Below, piece after piece: positions 1-7,311 of a DNA stretch of 8,931 bases. Both the position numbers and the translations under genes were made by a program. The notes beneath the pieces were generated by a model. It was not told the origin of the DNA. It did not search any database and saw only the letters and a list, made by a program, of their open reading frames with translations. The number at the start of each line of letters is the position of its first letter. The first letter of the stretch is position 1. The DNA is from Lachnospiraceae bacterium (GTDB lineage: Bacteria; Bacillota; Clostridia; Lachnospirales; Lachnospiraceae), in assembly GCA_021205045.1 (NCBI GenBank), contig JAJPYH010000144.1:1-8931 (forward strand). Direction: 5' to 3'.

Positions 1-939
1 ACGCCGGGCAACGTGATGGCTGCCATTACCTACCTGACATACATTTTAAACAGTGTGATGATGTTTGCCATGATTTTCCAGAATGTCTCCAGAGGAATGG
101 CCTCCTGGCGCCGGATCAAAGCTGTCCTGGACTGTGAACCGGTGATTGCGGACGGACTTTCAGACAGCTCCAAAGGCTCTGATACCGGCCGCGTGGAGCT
201 GCGCCACGTATCCTTCGCCTATCCCAACGGGGGCGGAGAACAGGTTCTCACCGACATCAATCTGACCATCGCACCGGGCGAGACTCTGGCTTTTCTGGGC
301 ACCACAGGCAGCGGCAAATCTTCCCTGGTCAACCTGATCCCCAGGTTTTATGACGCCACAGAAGGGGAAGTTCTGGTGGACGGCAAAAATGTAAAGGATT
401 ATAAAGTTTCCGAACTGCGCGACAAAGTTGCCATTGCCCTGCAGAAAAGTGAGCTCTTCAGTAAAACCATCCGGGAAAATATTTCATGGGGAAATCCCAA
501 TGCCACCGACGAAGAAATTCTGGCTGCTGCCGACGCCGCCCAGGCAACAGAATTCATCTTTTCCAAACCGGAGGGACTGGATACTATGGTGGCGGAAAAG
601 GGCATGAGCCTTTCCGGCGGCCAGAAGCAGCGTCTCTCCATCAGCCGTGCCCTTTTAAAGAACGCAGAAATCCTGATCTTCGATGATGCTACCAGTGCCC
701 TGGACTTAAAGACAGAGGCAAAACTTTATGAGGCATTACGGACAACTTATCAGAATGTGACCAAGATCATTATTGCGCAGAGAATCGCTTCCGTCCGCAG
801 TGCGGACCGGATCGCCGTCATTGACAATGGAAGGATTGTAGCCTGCGCGCCCCACGATGAACTGATGCAAAGCTGTGAGCTTTATCAGGACATCTACCGG
901 TCCCAGCTGAAGGAAGGAGGCGAGATTTATGGCGAATAA
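1..939 (+). CDS. ABC exporter half-transporter, degenerate-site subunit (5' truncated)
   Basis: The reading frame is open from base 1, so this is the C-terminal 312 residues of a membrane-fused ABC ATPase; the missing start is due to the window edge. What remains is the last hydrophobic membrane segment (about bases 16-75), a linker and a complete nucleotide-binding domain. Visible motifs are Walker A GTTGSGKSS (298-324), signature LSGGQ (610-624), Walker B ILIFDD (670-687) and an H-loop reading IIIAQR. The catalytic Glu after Walker B is Asp (685-687) and the H-loop His is Gln (778-780). In the family these two changes mark the degenerate-site subunit of heterodimeric exporters such as TM287 of Thermotoga maritima. 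The stop overlaps the start of the next half-transporter by 11 bases, so the two are surely co-translated and probably partners. Substrate cannot be read from the sequence; drugs, lipids or peptides are all possible. Confidence 0.93.
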   Translation, partial: TPGNVMAAITYLTYILNSVMMFAMIFQNVSRGMASWRRIKAVLDCEPVIADGLSDSSKGSDTGRVELRHVSFAYPNGGGEQVLTDINLTIAPGETLAFLGTTGSGKSSLVNLIPRFYDATEGEVLVDGKNVKDYKVSELRDKVAIALQKSELFSKTIRENISWGNPNATDEEILAAADAAQATEFIFSKPEGLDTMVAEKGMSLSGGQKQRLSISRALLKNAEILIFDDATSALDLKTEAKLYEALRTTYQNVTKIIIAQRIASVRSADRIAVIDNGRIVACAPHDELMQSCELYQDIYRSQLKEGGEIYGE

Positions 940-2758
940 CAGTTCCGGTTCCAATAATACTCGCATGCAGAACAATATTCGGATCGGCGGCCGGGGACCC
1001 GGACGCAATCAGGAGGTGGAAAAGCCCAAAGACGGCAGACAGACTTTGGGGCGGCTGCTTCAGTATTTCAGCAGCGAAAAAGCTCTGATCGCGGGGCTTC
1101 TTCTGGTCGTCGTTTTTCTGGTGCTGTGCTCGGTTTTCGCGCCCAAGCTGCAAAGCGATGCCATTGACAAAATCACCAACGGAGATTTTGACGGACTGCC
1201 AGGCGTTCTCGCCGTCATGATGATCCTCTATATTATCTCCGCTTTCAGCACATTGTTTCAGTCCAGAATCAGCGCCTTTTTAAGCCAGCGCATCGTCCGC
1301 CGGATGAGAGAAGATCTTTTCCGCAAGATTGTGAACCTGCCGGTCAAATATCTGGACACCCATTCTCACGGCGATATTATGAGCCGTATGACCAATGACG
1401 TGGAAAATATTTCCAACATTGTCTCCCAGTCTCTGAGCACACTGGTAAACGGCGTCCTCACCATCATCGGAACCGTCATCATGATGGTCTGCATCTGCTG
1501 GCAGCTGGCCATTCTTTCCTGCGTGACGGTGATTCTGACTCTGATTGTGACCAGACTGATTACCAGTAAAATGCGGATCTTTTCCCGGAAGCGCCAGAAG
1601 CTTCTCGGAGAGCTGAACGGAACTGTGGAGGAAATGGTAACCGGATATAAGACAGTGGCCGCCTACAATCATCAGCCTCAGGTCATCGGGGAATTTGAGG
1701 CCACCTCCGATGAACTGACCCGGGTAGGCATTATCGCCGAGGTTATCGGCGGCTCCATGGGACCCTTAATGAATGTCATCAGCAACATCGGCTTTGTACT
1801 GATTGCTGCCTTCGGCGGATACTACGCCATTCACGGCCTGATTTCCGTAGGCGTGATTTCCGCCTTCATTGTGTACGCCAAGCAGTTTGGCCGTCCTATC
1901 AATATGATTGCCGAGGTATACGGACAGATCATTACCGCCCTGGCCGGAGCTGAACGAGTATTTTCCATCATGGATGAGGCCGATGAAGACAAGAGTGGTG
2001 CCGATACCATGGAAAATGCCAAAGGCGTTATCTCCTTCAGAAACGTGAATTTTTCTTATGTTCCCGGAAAGCAGGTGCTGTATGATTTCAGCCTGGACAT
2101 ATACGCCGGACACAAGGTCGCTCTGGTGGGTGCCACCGGCAGCGGTAAAACCACCGTGGTCAACCTGCTGATGCGTTTCTATGATATCGACAGCGGTGAA
2201 ATTTTAATCGACGGCGTCAATATTAAGGATATCGACTGCAATACCCTGCGGCACAACACTGCCATTGTTTTACAGGACACGGTGCTGTTTTCCGACACAG
2301 TCCGCAACAACCTGAAATACTCCAACACCCAGGCCACGGATGAGGAGATGGAGCGGGCCGCCCGCATGAGCAACAGCCACAATATGATCACCCATCTGCC
2401 AAAGGGCTACGACACAGTGCTGACCGAATCCGGACAGAACCTGAGCCAGGGGCAGCGCCAGCTGCTCTCCATCGGGCGCGCTTTCCTTGCCCAGCCCCGG
2501 ATTCTGATTCTGGATGAGGCCACCTCCAGTGTGGACACCCGCACAGAGCAGAATATCCAGGACGCCATGGTGAAGCTGATGCAGGACCGCACCAGCGTGA
2601 TCATCGCCCACCGCCTCTCCACCATCCGGGACGCAGACTATATCGTGGTCATGGATCAGGGACGGATTGTGGAAACCGGAAACCACGAGGAGCTGATGGC
2701 CGCCAGGGGAAGATACTACGAACTGTACATGACGCAGTTTGCGGGGAATCAGACATAA
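929..2758 (+). CDS. ABC exporter half-transporter, catalytic-site subunit
   Basis: A complete 609-residue half-transporter, close to the usual length of about 580-620. A hydrophilic N-terminal extension of about 50 residues precedes six probable membrane segments (about 53-71, 91-111, 168-188, 192-212, 278-298, 303-320), then a nucleotide-binding domain from about 367. Motifs are Walker A GATGSGKTT (401-409, Lys407), signature LSQGQ (505-509), Walker B ILILDE (525-530, catalytic Glu530) and H-loop His561. The variant signature LSQGQ faces the degenerate Walker A/B of the upstream partner in known heterodimers, while this protein's intact Walker B and His work with the partner's canonical LSGGQ, giving one active and one inactive ATP site. 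The start ATG is supported by AAGGAGG at 914-920, 8 bases upstream, inside the preceding gene. It probably acts as an exporter in the cytoplasmic membrane; the cargo is unknown. A terminator-like hairpin follows, so the pair probably ends a transcription unit. Confidence 0.95.
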   Translation: MANNSSGSNNTRMQNNIRIGGRGPGRNQEVEKPKDGRQTLGRLLQYFSSEKALIAGLLLVVVFLVLCSVFAPKLQSDAIDKITNGDFDGLPGVLAVMMILYIISAFSTLFQSRISAFLSQRIVRRMREDLFRKIVNLPVKYLDTHSHGDIMSRMTNDVENISNIVSQSLSTLVNGVLTIIGTVIMMVCICWQLAILSCVTVILTLIVTRLITSKMRIFSRKRQKLLGELNGTVEEMVTGYKTVAAYNHQPQVIGEFEATSDELTRVGIIAEVIGGSMGPLMNVISNIGFVLIAAFGGYYAIHGLISVGVISAFIVYAKQFGRPINMIAEVYGQIITALAGAERVFSIMDEADEDKSGADTMENAKGVISFRNVNFSYVPGKQVLYDFSLDIYAGHKVALVGATGSGKTTVVNLLMRFYDIDSGEILIDGVNIKDIDCNTLRHNTAIVLQDTVLFSDTVRNNLKYSNTQATDEEMERAARMSNSHNMITHLPKGYDTVLTESGQNLSQGQRQLLSIGRAFLAQPRILILDEATSSVDTRTEQNIQDAMVKLMQDRTSVIIAHRLSTIRDADYIVVMDQGRIVETGNHEELMAARGRYYELYMTQFAGNQT

Positions 2759-2801
2759 ACATGCTTCCCCCATTTCCAGAACCTTTGAAGCGACACTCAG
2801 C

Positions 2802-2840
2802 GGAGGGGCCTGTTACGCAGGGCTCCTCCACTTTATTTTG
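2802..2840 (+). terminator. Probable intrinsic terminator after the ABC exporter pair
   Basis: GGAGGGGC (2802-2809) pairs with GCTCCTCC (2822-2829) over 8 bp with one G-U pair. The stem extends by CTG/CAG past a single bulged G, closes on a TTACG loop, and is followed by the T-rich tract CTTTATTTT. It lies 43 bases after the exporter stop codon and ahead of an independent promoter for luxS, as expected for a Rho-independent terminator. The T tract is interrupted, so efficiency may be incomplete. Confidence 0.72.
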
Positions 2841-2915
2841 CGTGCGGATCGCATATCCAGCCGACAGAATATCCGTTTCAGCCACTGCGGCACACAGTAT
2901 TTTCATGGAATACAC

Positions 2916-2932
2916 TTTGACATATTGTCAAA
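2916..2932. repeat. Inverted repeat over the luxS -35 box, candidate operator
   Basis: TTTGACATATTGTCAAA is a perfect 7-base inverted repeat around a 3-base centre, and it contains the whole -35 hexamer. A second pair of arms, ATACACT (2910-2916) and AGTGTAT (2943-2949), flanks the promoter core, the right arm overlapping the -10 box, but its centre is shifted by about 5 bases. A dimeric repressor bound here would block RNA polymerase. No known operator consensus was recognised, and AT-rich promoters give short palindromes by chance, so regulatory function is an inference. Confidence 0.45.
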
Positions 2933-2945
2933 AACAAAGTATAGT
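2917..2945 (+). promoter_or_regulatory. Sigma-A type promoter of luxS
   Basis: A perfect -35 hexamer TTGACA (2917-2922) is separated by exactly 17 bases from TATAGT (2940-2945), a 5/6 match to the -10 consensus. Transcription would start near A2952, giving a leader of about 46 bases before the luxS ATG. The leader can form a small hairpin, TGCGGC (2953-2958) with GCTGCA (2965-2970). The match predicts a strong housekeeping promoter, so luxS is expected to be transcribed separately from the ABC exporter. Confidence 0.8.
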
Positions 2946-2982
2946 GTATCTATGCGGCGTCAGGGCTGCACAACACTTTTAC

Positions 2983-2987
2983 AGGAG
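2983..2987 (+). promoter_or_regulatory. Ribosome binding site fixing the luxS start
   Basis: AGGAG lies 10 bases before the ATG at 2998. The frame is open further upstream to 2761, but this site, the promoter at 2917-2945 and the fit of the protein to LuxS length all place the true start at 2998. Confidence 0.8.
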
Positions 2988-2997
2988 TTTTATCATT

Positions 2998-3477
2998 ATG
3001 GAAAAAATCACAAGCTTCACGATAGACCATCTCCGGCTCTTGCCCGGTATATATGTATCCAGAAAGGATCAGGTCGGCGACTCCACAGTGACCACCTTCG
3101 ACATCCGCATGACCGCCCCCAACAGGGAGCCTGTTATGAACACGGCAGAGGTTCACACCATTGAGCATCTGGGAGCCACGTTTCTGCGCAACCACCCTCA
3201 GTGGAAGGATCGCGTGATTTACTTCGGCCCCATGGGCTGCCGAACCGGCTTTTACCTGCTTCTCACCGGCGACCTGACAAGCCGGGCCATTGTACCACTG
3301 ATGGAGGAAATGTTTTCCTTTATGGCGACTTACACAGGCGAGGTGCCAGGTGCCAGTCCCAGAGACTGCGGCAATTATCTGGATATGAATCCGGGAATGG
3401 CCAGACTTTTATCTCAAAGATTTCTGGATGAGGTCATCTGTAATATCACTGAAGAAAGACTAAATTATCCGCAGTAA
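2998..3477 (+). CDS. luxS: S-ribosylhomocysteine lyase, AI-2 synthase
   Basis: LuxS splits S-ribosylhomocysteine into homocysteine and 4,5-dihydroxy-2,3-pentanedione (DPD), which cyclises to the signal AI-2; it acts in the cytoplasm as a metal-bound homodimer. The 159-residue product has the usual family length. The metal ligands are visible as HTIEH (His53, Glu56, His57) and Cys124 in the DCGNY segment, and the catalytic Cys81 sits in GPMGCRTG. N-terminal FTIDH and the NEREP-like NREPVMNT segment are also typical. All key residues are present, so the enzyme should be active. The start at 2998 is chosen by ribosome binding site, promoter and family length; an upstream extension of the frame to 2761 would cross the terminator and promoter. 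Its metabolic partner mtnN is in the same window at 8186, beyond the oxidoreductase and proline genes. Confidence 0.97.
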   Translation: MEKITSFTIDHLRLLPGIYVSRKDQVGDSTVTTFDIRMTAPNREPVMNTAEVHTIEHLGATFLRNHPQWKDRVIYFGPMGCRTGFYLLLTGDLTSRAIVPLMEEMFSFMATYTGEVPGASPRDCGNYLDMNPGMARLLSQRFLDEVICNITEERLNYPQ

Positions 3478-3519
3478 GTGACAGTCAGTCCCCAAACCCC
3501 ATCCCACCAAAAGGGCTTC

Positions 3520-3556
3520 ATTGCCGAAACCTATGCTCCGTATCCATTCCGGCAAT
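3520..3556. repeat. Hairpin-forming inverted repeat after luxS
   Basis: ATTGCCG (3520-3526) and CGGCAAT (3550-3556) are perfect 7-base arms around a 23-base loop, with two more A-T pairs possible past a bulged base. It lies 42 bases after the luxS stop. It is followed by CCTTTCAG rather than a T run, so it is a poor intrinsic terminator. It may be a weak terminator, an mRNA 3' stabiliser or chance. Confidence 0.35.
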
Positions 3557-3593
3557 CCTTTCAGTATCTAAACTTGTTGTATGAGGGAATCCC

Positions 3594-5180
3594 ATGAAAA
3601 ATGTCATCATCATCGGCGCAGGCCCCGCCGGCCTGACCGCAGCCTATGAACTTTTACACAGCCCCAAAAAAGAAGACTTCAACGTCATCATTTTAGAGGA
3701 ATCCGGCGTCATCGGCGGCATTTCCCGTACTGTCCGGGTAGCCGGAAGCAACGGAAAAGACGGCCGGGGCAACCGGATGGACATCGGCGGACACCGCTTT
3801 TTTTCCAAGAATCAGGAGGTTATGGACTGGTGGGCAAAGATGATGCCCCTCCAGGGAGCAGATGCCTTCGATGATAAGCTGTTGGGCAGAGAAAAAGCCT
3901 TAAATCCGGGCGGGCCGGATCCTGAGAAGGAGGATCGGGTCATGTTGCTGCGTCATCGCGTCAGCCGCATTTATTACAGACACAAATTTTTTGATTATCC
4001 CATCAGTCTGAAATGGCAGACCTTTTATAATATGGGCTTTGCGGCCACGGTCCGGGCAGGCTTTTCCTATCTTGCAAGCTGTATGCATAAGCTTAAGGAG
4101 ACCTCCCTGGAAAATTTCTACCGCAACCGCTTTGGGAAGGTACTCTATTCCATGTTTTTTGAGGGCTATACAGAGAAACTCTGGGGCAGACATCCCAGTG
4201 AGATTTCCGCAGACTGGGGTGCCCAGAGGGTGAAGGGTCTTTCCGTCACAGCCATTATTAAGGATGTATTCGGCAAAATCTTTGGCGGCAAAAACCGGGA
4301 AGTGGAAACCTCTCTGATCGAAGAGTTCTGGTATCCCAAGTTCGGTCCCGGACAGCTTTGGGAAACTGTGGCAAAGGAAGTGCGAAAAGCCGGGGGACAG
4401 ATTCTTTTCCACAGCAACGTCACCAGCTTTGAAAAAAATAAGGACGGTTCTGTATCAGCTGTGCTTTACGAAACAGAGGCGGGGACACAGCGTCTGGAGG
4501 CAGATATCGTGCTTTCCAGCATGCCTGTGAAGGATCTGGTAACAGGTATGCCGGATGCTCCGGATCAGATCCGCGAAATCGCCAACGGACTTCCCTACCG
4601 CGATTTTGTAACAGTTGGACTTCTGGTGCCGTCCTTAAAGCTGGAAAATAAGACAAATATCAAAACATTGAACAATCTGGTACCTGACTGCTGGATCTAT
4701 GTGCAGGACACCGGTGTGAAACTGGGCCGTATCCAGATTTTCAATAACTGGTCTCCCTATATGGTGGAGGATCCGGAGCACACTGTCTTTATCGGCCTGG
4801 AGTACTTCTGTCAGGAGGGCGATGATTTCTGGAATATGTCCTCCAGAGACTGCGCCGATTTTGCCATCAATGAACTGGTCTCCATGGGCGTGCTGAATTC
4901 CAGAGGGGACGTCATCGGCTTCCACAGAGAACGTGTGAAAAAGGCTTATCCGGCCTATTTTGACACCTATGATCAAATCGGTGAAGTGCAAAAATGGCTG
5001 GATAGCATGGGAAATCTTTACTGCATCGGCAGAAACGGTCAGCACCGTTACAATAATATGGATCATTCCATGGCTACCGCCTTTGAAGCAGTCAAAAATA
5101 TCCTCAGCGGCCGGGAAGATAAATCAAATGTATGGAATGTAAATACCGAACAGGAATATCATGAAGAAAAGAAGAACTGA
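3594..5180 (+). CDS. FAD-dependent oxidoreductase, amine-oxidase/UDP-galactopyranose-mutase-like, substrate unknown
   Basis: A 528-residue flavoprotein. The N-terminus is a Rossmann dinucleotide fold: beta strand VIIIG, GAGPAG (8-13), acidic Glu35 for the ribose, and the GGISRT segment (41-46) of the NAD(P)-binding-like amine oxidase superfamily. GGHRFFSK (65-72), a charged MLLRHRVSRIYY segment followed by FDYPI, and YTEKLWG (192-198) resemble UDP-galactopyranose mutase and HemY-like proteins. A C-terminal FAD-contact segment is seen around 478-503 (GRNGQHRYNN, then an Ala-rich helix), followed by a hydrophilic tail of about 25 residues. There is no signal peptide or convincing membrane span, so it is likely cytoplasmic. 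Relatives are often found in polysaccharide gene clusters, but no such gene is visible here, so no substrate is assigned. The start has a GAGGGA site at 3583-3588. No clear promoter is seen in the 116-base gap after luxS, so read-through from luxS is possible. Confidence 0.82.
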   Translation: MKNVIIIGAGPAGLTAAYELLHSPKKEDFNVIILEESGVIGGISRTVRVAGSNGKDGRGNRMDIGGHRFFSKNQEVMDWWAKMMPLQGADAFDDKLLGREKALNPGGPDPEKEDRVMLLRHRVSRIYYRHKFFDYPISLKWQTFYNMGFAATVRAGFSYLASCMHKLKETSLENFYRNRFGKVLYSMFFEGYTEKLWGRHPSEISADWGAQRVKGLSVTAIIKDVFGKIFGGKNREVETSLIEEFWYPKFGPGQLWETVAKEVRKAGGQILFHSNVTSFEKNKDGSVSAVLYETEAGTQRLEADIVLSSMPVKDLVTGMPDAPDQIREIANGLPYRDFVTVGLLVPSLKLENKTNIKTLNNLVPDCWIYVQDTGVKLGRIQIFNNWSPYMVEDPEHTVFIGLEYFCQEGDDFWNMSSRDCADFAINELVSMGVLNSRGDVIGFHRERVKKAYPAYFDTYDQIGEVQKWLDSMGNLYCIGRNGQHRYNNMDHSMATAFEAVKNILSGREDKSNVWNVNTEQEYHEEKKN

Positions 5181-5203
5181 TATCACCGGCACTATGCTCG
5201 ATG

Positions 5204-5226
5204 AATCTTTGATAAAATCTTTGATA
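5204..5226 (+). repeat. Tandem 11-base direct repeat before proB
   Basis: AATCTTTGATA occurs at 5204-5214 and again at 5216-5226, with one base between, a period of 12 bases. It lies 40 bases before the proB start in an 85-base AT-rich gap. The second copy ends in TGATATATG, which could serve as an extended -10 element (5222-5230), but no -35 box is found at the right distance. It could be a binding site for a regulator, part of a promoter, or chance. Confidence 0.5.
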
Positions 5227-5265
5227 TATGAAGTAAAGCAACGATAATTTGGGGAGGAGAAGATC

Positions 5266-6042
5266 ATGAGAATCGTAGTAAAAGTAGGCACCTCCACTCT
5301 GGCACATGCCACCGGCAACACCAATATCCGGCGCGTGGAAACCCTGTGCAGGGTGCTTAGTGATATTAAGAACGCCGGTCACGAGGTACTGTTGGTTTCC
5401 TCCGGCGCCACCGGCATGGGCTCCGGCAAACTGGGCCTGCTCAAAAAGCCGGAGGATATTTCCACCAAGCAGGCAGCAGCAGCGGTAGGCCAGTGCGAGC
5501 TGATGTACACCTATGACAGGTTATTTCAACAGTATAATCACTGTGTGGCGCAGGTACTGCTGACCCGCTCTGATATCGAGGATCCCACCCGCAGAGCCCA
5601 TCTGCACAACACTTTTTTCCGGCTGCTGGATTTCCATGTTCTTCCGGTAATCAACGAAAATGACTCCGTAGCGACAGAGGAATTCTTCATCGGAGAGAAC
5701 GACTCTCTGGCAGCTTTGGCCTCTACCATTGTGGAGGCTGATCTGGTGGTGCTGCTTTCCGACATTGACGGACTTTTTACCGCAGATCCCCGCAGAGATC
5801 CGGACGCCAGACTGATCGAAAAAGTGGAGGAAATTACCCCGCAAATGCTGCGACAGGCCGGCGGCAGCGGCAGCGACTTCGGAAGCGGCGGGATGGCCGC
5901 CAAACTGAACGCCGCTCAGATCGCCATGAACGCCGGTATTGATATGGTCATTGCCAACGGTTCCCACCCGGAAATTTTATATGATATTATTGAAGGGAAA
6001 CATGTGGGAACCCGCTTTATTGCACGAAAGGAGACTTCATGA
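5266..6042 (+). CDS. proB: Glutamate 5-kinase, short form without PUA domain
   Basis: ProB phosphorylates L-glutamate with ATP to gamma-glutamyl phosphate, the first and usually feedback-controlled step of proline synthesis. The 258-residue product covers only the amino-acid kinase domain: KVGTS (6-10), SSGAT (45-49), the glutamate-binding NENDS (130-134) with a second ENDS a little further on, SDIDGLF (165-171), and GSGGMAAK (206-213) near the ATP site. Long forms such as the E. coli enzyme have about 367 residues with a C-terminal PUA domain, which is absent here; short forms are known in other bacteria. The stop is a clean TGA overlapping the proA start, so this is not a truncation by frameshift. 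The start has a strong GGGGAGGAG site at 5251-5259. It is the first gene of the proBAC-mtnN row. Confidence 0.95.
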   Translation: MRIVVKVGTSTLAHATGNTNIRRVETLCRVLSDIKNAGHEVLLVSSGATGMGSGKLGLLKKPEDISTKQAAAAVGQCELMYTYDRLFQQYNHCVAQVLLTRSDIEDPTRRAHLHNTFFRLLDFHVLPVINENDSVATEEFFIGENDSLAALASTIVEADLVVLLSDIDGLFTADPRRDPDARLIEKVEEITPQMLRQAGGSGSDFGSGGMAAKLNAAQIAMNAGIDMVIANGSHPEILYDIIEGKHVGTRFIARKETS

Positions 6043-7298
6043 TCACCACCGCGGAAATTCTTACACGCGCCAAAGCGGCTGCGCCGACACTTCTCACTGT
6101 CAGCACAGAGCAGAAAAATCAGGCTCTGGAGGCCATGGCTTTTGCTCTTCTGTCACAGACAGATCACATTCTCGCAGAAAATGAAAAGGATATGGAACGG
6201 GCCAGAGGACATATCAGTGACGTCATGCTGGATCGTCTGCTGCTGACCAAAGCCCGGATTCAGGGCATGGCGGACGGCATTCTTGCCGTAGCAAAGCTGC
6301 CGGATCCTGTGGGACGTATTCTGAAAGAAACCGTGCGGCCGGACGGACTGGTCATACAGAAACGGGCCGTACCCATGGGCGTCATCGCCATTATTTATGA
6401 AAGCCGCCCCAATGTCACCAGCGACGCAGCAGCACTCTGCATCAAAAGCGGCAACGGCTGTGTACTGCGCGGCGGCAAAGAAGCCTTTTTGTCCGCCAAC
6501 GCCATCACACAGGCCCTGCAGGACGGGCTGAGCACGGCCGGGCTGAATCCCGATCTGGTGCAGCTCATACAGGATACCACCCGGCAAAGCTCCATGGAAC
6601 TGATGACAGCCACCGGATATGTGGATCTTCTGATTCCCCGCGGAGGTGCCGGTCTGATCCGGGCCTGCGTGGAAAACGCCACCGTCAACTGCATTGAAAC
6701 CGGCACAGGCATCTGCCATGTCTATGTAGACAAAGCCGCCGATCTGGATATGGCTTTAAATATCATTAACAACGCCAAGACCAGCCGTCCCAGCGTCTGC
6801 AACGCCGAGGAGGTCTGCGTGGTTCATTCCGCAGTAGCAGAGCGCTTTCTGCCCATGCTGAAAACCCGTCTTGCAGATGAGCGTGCAGCCGCCGGACTGA
6901 CCCCTGTGGAGCTTAAACTGGATGAGCGCGCTGCACAGATCATCCCGGGTACCCCGGCAGGCCCACAGGACTTCGATACCGAATTCCTGGACTATATCCT
7001 GGCGGTGAAGGTGGTAGATTCCGTGGAGGAAGCCATCTCTCATATTTCAGCGCATACCACCCATCACTCGGAGGCAATTGTCACTGCCGACAGGGCAGCC
7101 GCGGATCTGTTTGTCCAGACCATTGACGCGGCGGCGGTATATGTCAACTCTTCCACCCGTTTTACGGACGGCGGCGAATTCGGCCTGGGCTGTGAGATGG
7201 GTATTTCCACCCAGAAGCTCCACGCAAGAGGGCCCATGGGACTGGAGGAGCTGACCACTTACAAGTATATTATCCACGGAAACGGACATGTAAGATAG
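6039..7298 (+). CDS. proA: Gamma-glutamyl phosphate reductase
   Basis: ProA reduces gamma-glutamyl phosphate with NADPH to glutamate 5-semialdehyde, which cyclises to pyrroline-5-carboxylate. The 419-residue length matches the family. Features of this aldehyde-dehydrogenase superfamily member are PMGVIAIIYESRPNVT, LRGGKEA, LIPRGG, the ETGTGICHVYVD segment, and NAKTSRPSVCNAEE holding the catalytic Cys254. No key residue appears to be missing. ATG and the proB stop share the ATGA at 6039-6042, and AAAGGAG at 6027-6033 lies inside the end of proB. The overlap indicates translational coupling with ProB, with which ProA is thought to pass on its unstable phosphate intermediate. Confidence 0.97.
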   Translation: MITTAEILTRAKAAAPTLLTVSTEQKNQALEAMAFALLSQTDHILAENEKDMERARGHISDVMLDRLLLTKARIQGMADGILAVAKLPDPVGRILKETVRPDGLVIQKRAVPMGVIAIIYESRPNVTSDAAALCIKSGNGCVLRGGKEAFLSANAITQALQDGLSTAGLNPDLVQLIQDTTRQSSMELMTATGYVDLLIPRGGAGLIRACVENATVNCIETGTGICHVYVDKAADLDMALNIINNAKTSRPSVCNAEEVCVVHSAVAERFLPMLKTRLADERAAAGLTPVELKLDERAAQIIPGTPAGPQDFDTEFLDYILAVKVVDSVEEAISHISAHTTHHSEAIVTADRAAADLFVQTIDAAAVYVNSSTRFTDGGEFGLGCEMGISTQKLHARGPMGLEELTTYKYIIHGNGHVR

Positions 7299-7299
7299 A

Positions 7300-7305
7300 A
7301 AGGAG
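7300..7305 (+). promoter_or_regulatory. Ribosome binding site supporting the GTG start of proC
   Basis: AAGGAG lies just after the proA stop and 6 bases before the GTG at 7312. No ATG in frame occurs near enough to replace it without removing the N-terminal Rossmann strand and the GCGNMG motif, so GTG is the start. Confidence 0.85.
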
Positions 7306-7311
7306 CTAACT

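Noticed and set aside
685..780. Loss of Glu and His in the first ABC subunit as a sign of a decaying gene
   Set aside because: Walker A, LSGGQ and the rest of the domain are intact and the partner has the complementary residues, which is the known functional asymmetry of heterodimeric exporters.
2761..2997. A 79-residue N-terminal extension of the luxS frame
   Set aside because: It would begin upstream of a terminator and of the luxS promoter, would make the protein far longer than LuxS, and the ATG at 2998 has its own ribosome binding site.
2759..2997. A SAM or SAH riboswitch before luxS
   Set aside because: The -10 box at 2940-2945 leaves a leader of only about 46 bases, with one small hairpin; no conserved SAM or SAH aptamer sequence was recognised.
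5209..5248. Promoter TTGATA (5221-5226) with GATAAT (5243-5248) before proB
   Set aside because: The implied start near 5255 would fall inside the proB ribosome binding site and destroy it, so the match is probably chance.
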